A DNA stretch of 5,959 nt, from NCBI GenBank assembly GCA_009700815.1, contig WLLG01000158.1:1-5959 (forward strand), given 5' to 3'. How positions within the stretch are numbered: position 1 is the first letter of the stretch; the number at the start of each line of letters is the position of its first letter. Both the position numbers and the translations under genes were made by a program. Source of the stretch: Actinomycetota bacterium (GTDB taxonomy: Bacteria > Actinomycetota > Acidimicrobiia > Acidimicrobiales > Microtrichaceae). The notes under the pieces were generated by a model. It saw nothing but the letters and a program-made list of their open reading frames with translations, was not told the DNA's origin and ran no database searches. Positions 5,621-5,959 of this stretch are shown here, piece after piece.

Positions 5621-5626
5621 TAGCTT
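5621..5626 (+). promoter_or_regulatory. Putative -10 element of the phosphatase gene, leaderless geometry
   Basis: TAGCTT fits TAnnnT and ends 7 nt before GTG 5634, the same spacing as for proC and the XRE gene. The intervening bases are C-rich with no Shine-Dalgarno, which supports a leaderless mRNA. No clear -35 is seen. Confidence 0.42.
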
Positions 5627-5633
5627 CACCCCT

Positions 5634-5959
5634 GTGACCAGCCTGCTTCTTGTGCGACATGGACAATCCGTTTGGAATGCCAGCGGCCGTTGGCAAGGCC
5701 AAGAGAACCCTCCCCTGACCGAGTTGGGCCGAGAACAAGCCCGCCTTGCTTCTCATGGAGTCGGTGCCGTTGACGCTATTTATTGCTCACCCCTAGACCG
5801 CGCAGCCACGACAGCGATGATTATCGCTGAGCAGATCGGGGTCGGTCCGATTCTGTTGCTACCTGGGCTCATGGAACGTCATGCCGGCGAGTGGCAAGGA
5901 TTGACACGAGACGAGATTGAAGAGCAATACCCGGGGTATCTCGATGCTGGAACGCGCCC
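5634..5959 (+). CDS. Histidine phosphatase / phosphoglycerate mutase family protein, 3' end outside window
   Basis: The N-terminal 108 codons of a branch-1 histidine phosphatase, which works through a phosphohistidine intermediate. LLLVRHGQSVWN (4-15) carries the catalytic H9 within RHG. GRWQGQENPPLTELGREQA (18-36) is the usual substrate-loop region. CSPLDRAATTA (51-61) supplies the second arginine, R56, and LMERHAGEWQGLT (79-91) supplies the acid E81. The second catalytic histidine would lie beyond the right edge. The QG-E-PPLTELG and ERHAGEWQG forms suggest the PhoE/CobC/GpmB-like broad phosphatases more than classical glycolytic Gpm1, but the substrate cannot be told. The start is GTG 5634, two codons before the first beta strand, with a TAnnnT box 7 nt upstream. 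It is transcribed divergently from the CdsA-like gene. Mycobacterium has gpm1 close to mshA, so nearness to mshA is not unusual. Confidence 0.92.
   Translation, partial: MTSLLLVRHGQSVWNASGRWQGQENPPLTELGREQARLASHGVGAVDAIYCSPLDRAATTAMIIAEQIGVGPILLLPGLMERHAGEWQGLTRDEIEEQYPGYLDAGTR

Overview
The window looks like chromosomal core DNA from a member of the Actinomycetota. The strongest sign is mshA, which makes the first intermediate of mycothiol, a thiol restricted to this phylum. The other signs are an RsiG-type cyclic-di-GMP anti-sigma factor, an Rv0474-like XRE regulator, and a mshA/YbjN-domain gene pair with a phosphoglycerate-mutase-family gene nearby, an arrangement resembling that around mshA in Mycobacterium. 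By eye the DNA is moderately GC-rich, lower than in Streptomyces or Mycobacterium. I see no insertion sequence, prophage, tRNA, rRNA or CRISPR array. The genus cannot be told from this window.

Layout, left to right: (1) 1-689 minus, the N-terminal 229 codons of a SAM hydroxide adenosyltransferase (DUF62), cut by the left edge; (2) 758-1546 minus, proC; (3) 1547-1659, an intergenic stretch with two perfect GC-rich hairpins and a putative proC promoter; (4) 1660-2136 minus, a YbjN-domain protein overlapping (5) 2133-3341 minus, mshA, by 4 nt; (6) 3404-3799 minus, an XRE-family regulator with its own promoter; (7) 3867-4388 minus, an RsiG-like anti-sigma factor; (8) 4389-4512, a non-coding stretch holding a tandem 17-bp repeat; (9) 4513-5514 minus, a polytopic membrane protein that resembles a degenerate CdsA; (10) 5515-5633, a divergent promoter region; (11) 5634-5959 plus, the N-terminus of a histidine-phosphatase/phosphoglycerate-mutase-family protein, cut by the right edge. 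No stretch longer than 300 bases lacks a gene.

How the genes relate: mshA starts mycothiol synthesis, and the YbjN-like protein is translationally coupled to it. proC completes proline synthesis, and the DUF62 enzyme splits S-adenosylmethionine to adenosine and methionine. The RsiG homologue suggests that this organism couples cyclic-di-GMP to a WhiG-type sigma factor; that sigma gene is not in the window.

Several genes (proC, the XRE gene, the phosphatase gene and probably DUF62) have a TAnnnT hexamer exactly 7 or 8 nt before the start codon and no convincing Shine-Dalgarno. This is the geometry of leaderless transcripts, which are common in Actinomycetota. The most interesting points are the two cyclic-di-GMP signature motifs in the RsiG homologue, the duplicated 17-bp element in front of it, and two proteins whose family catalytic residues appear changed (DUF62 and the CdsA-like protein).
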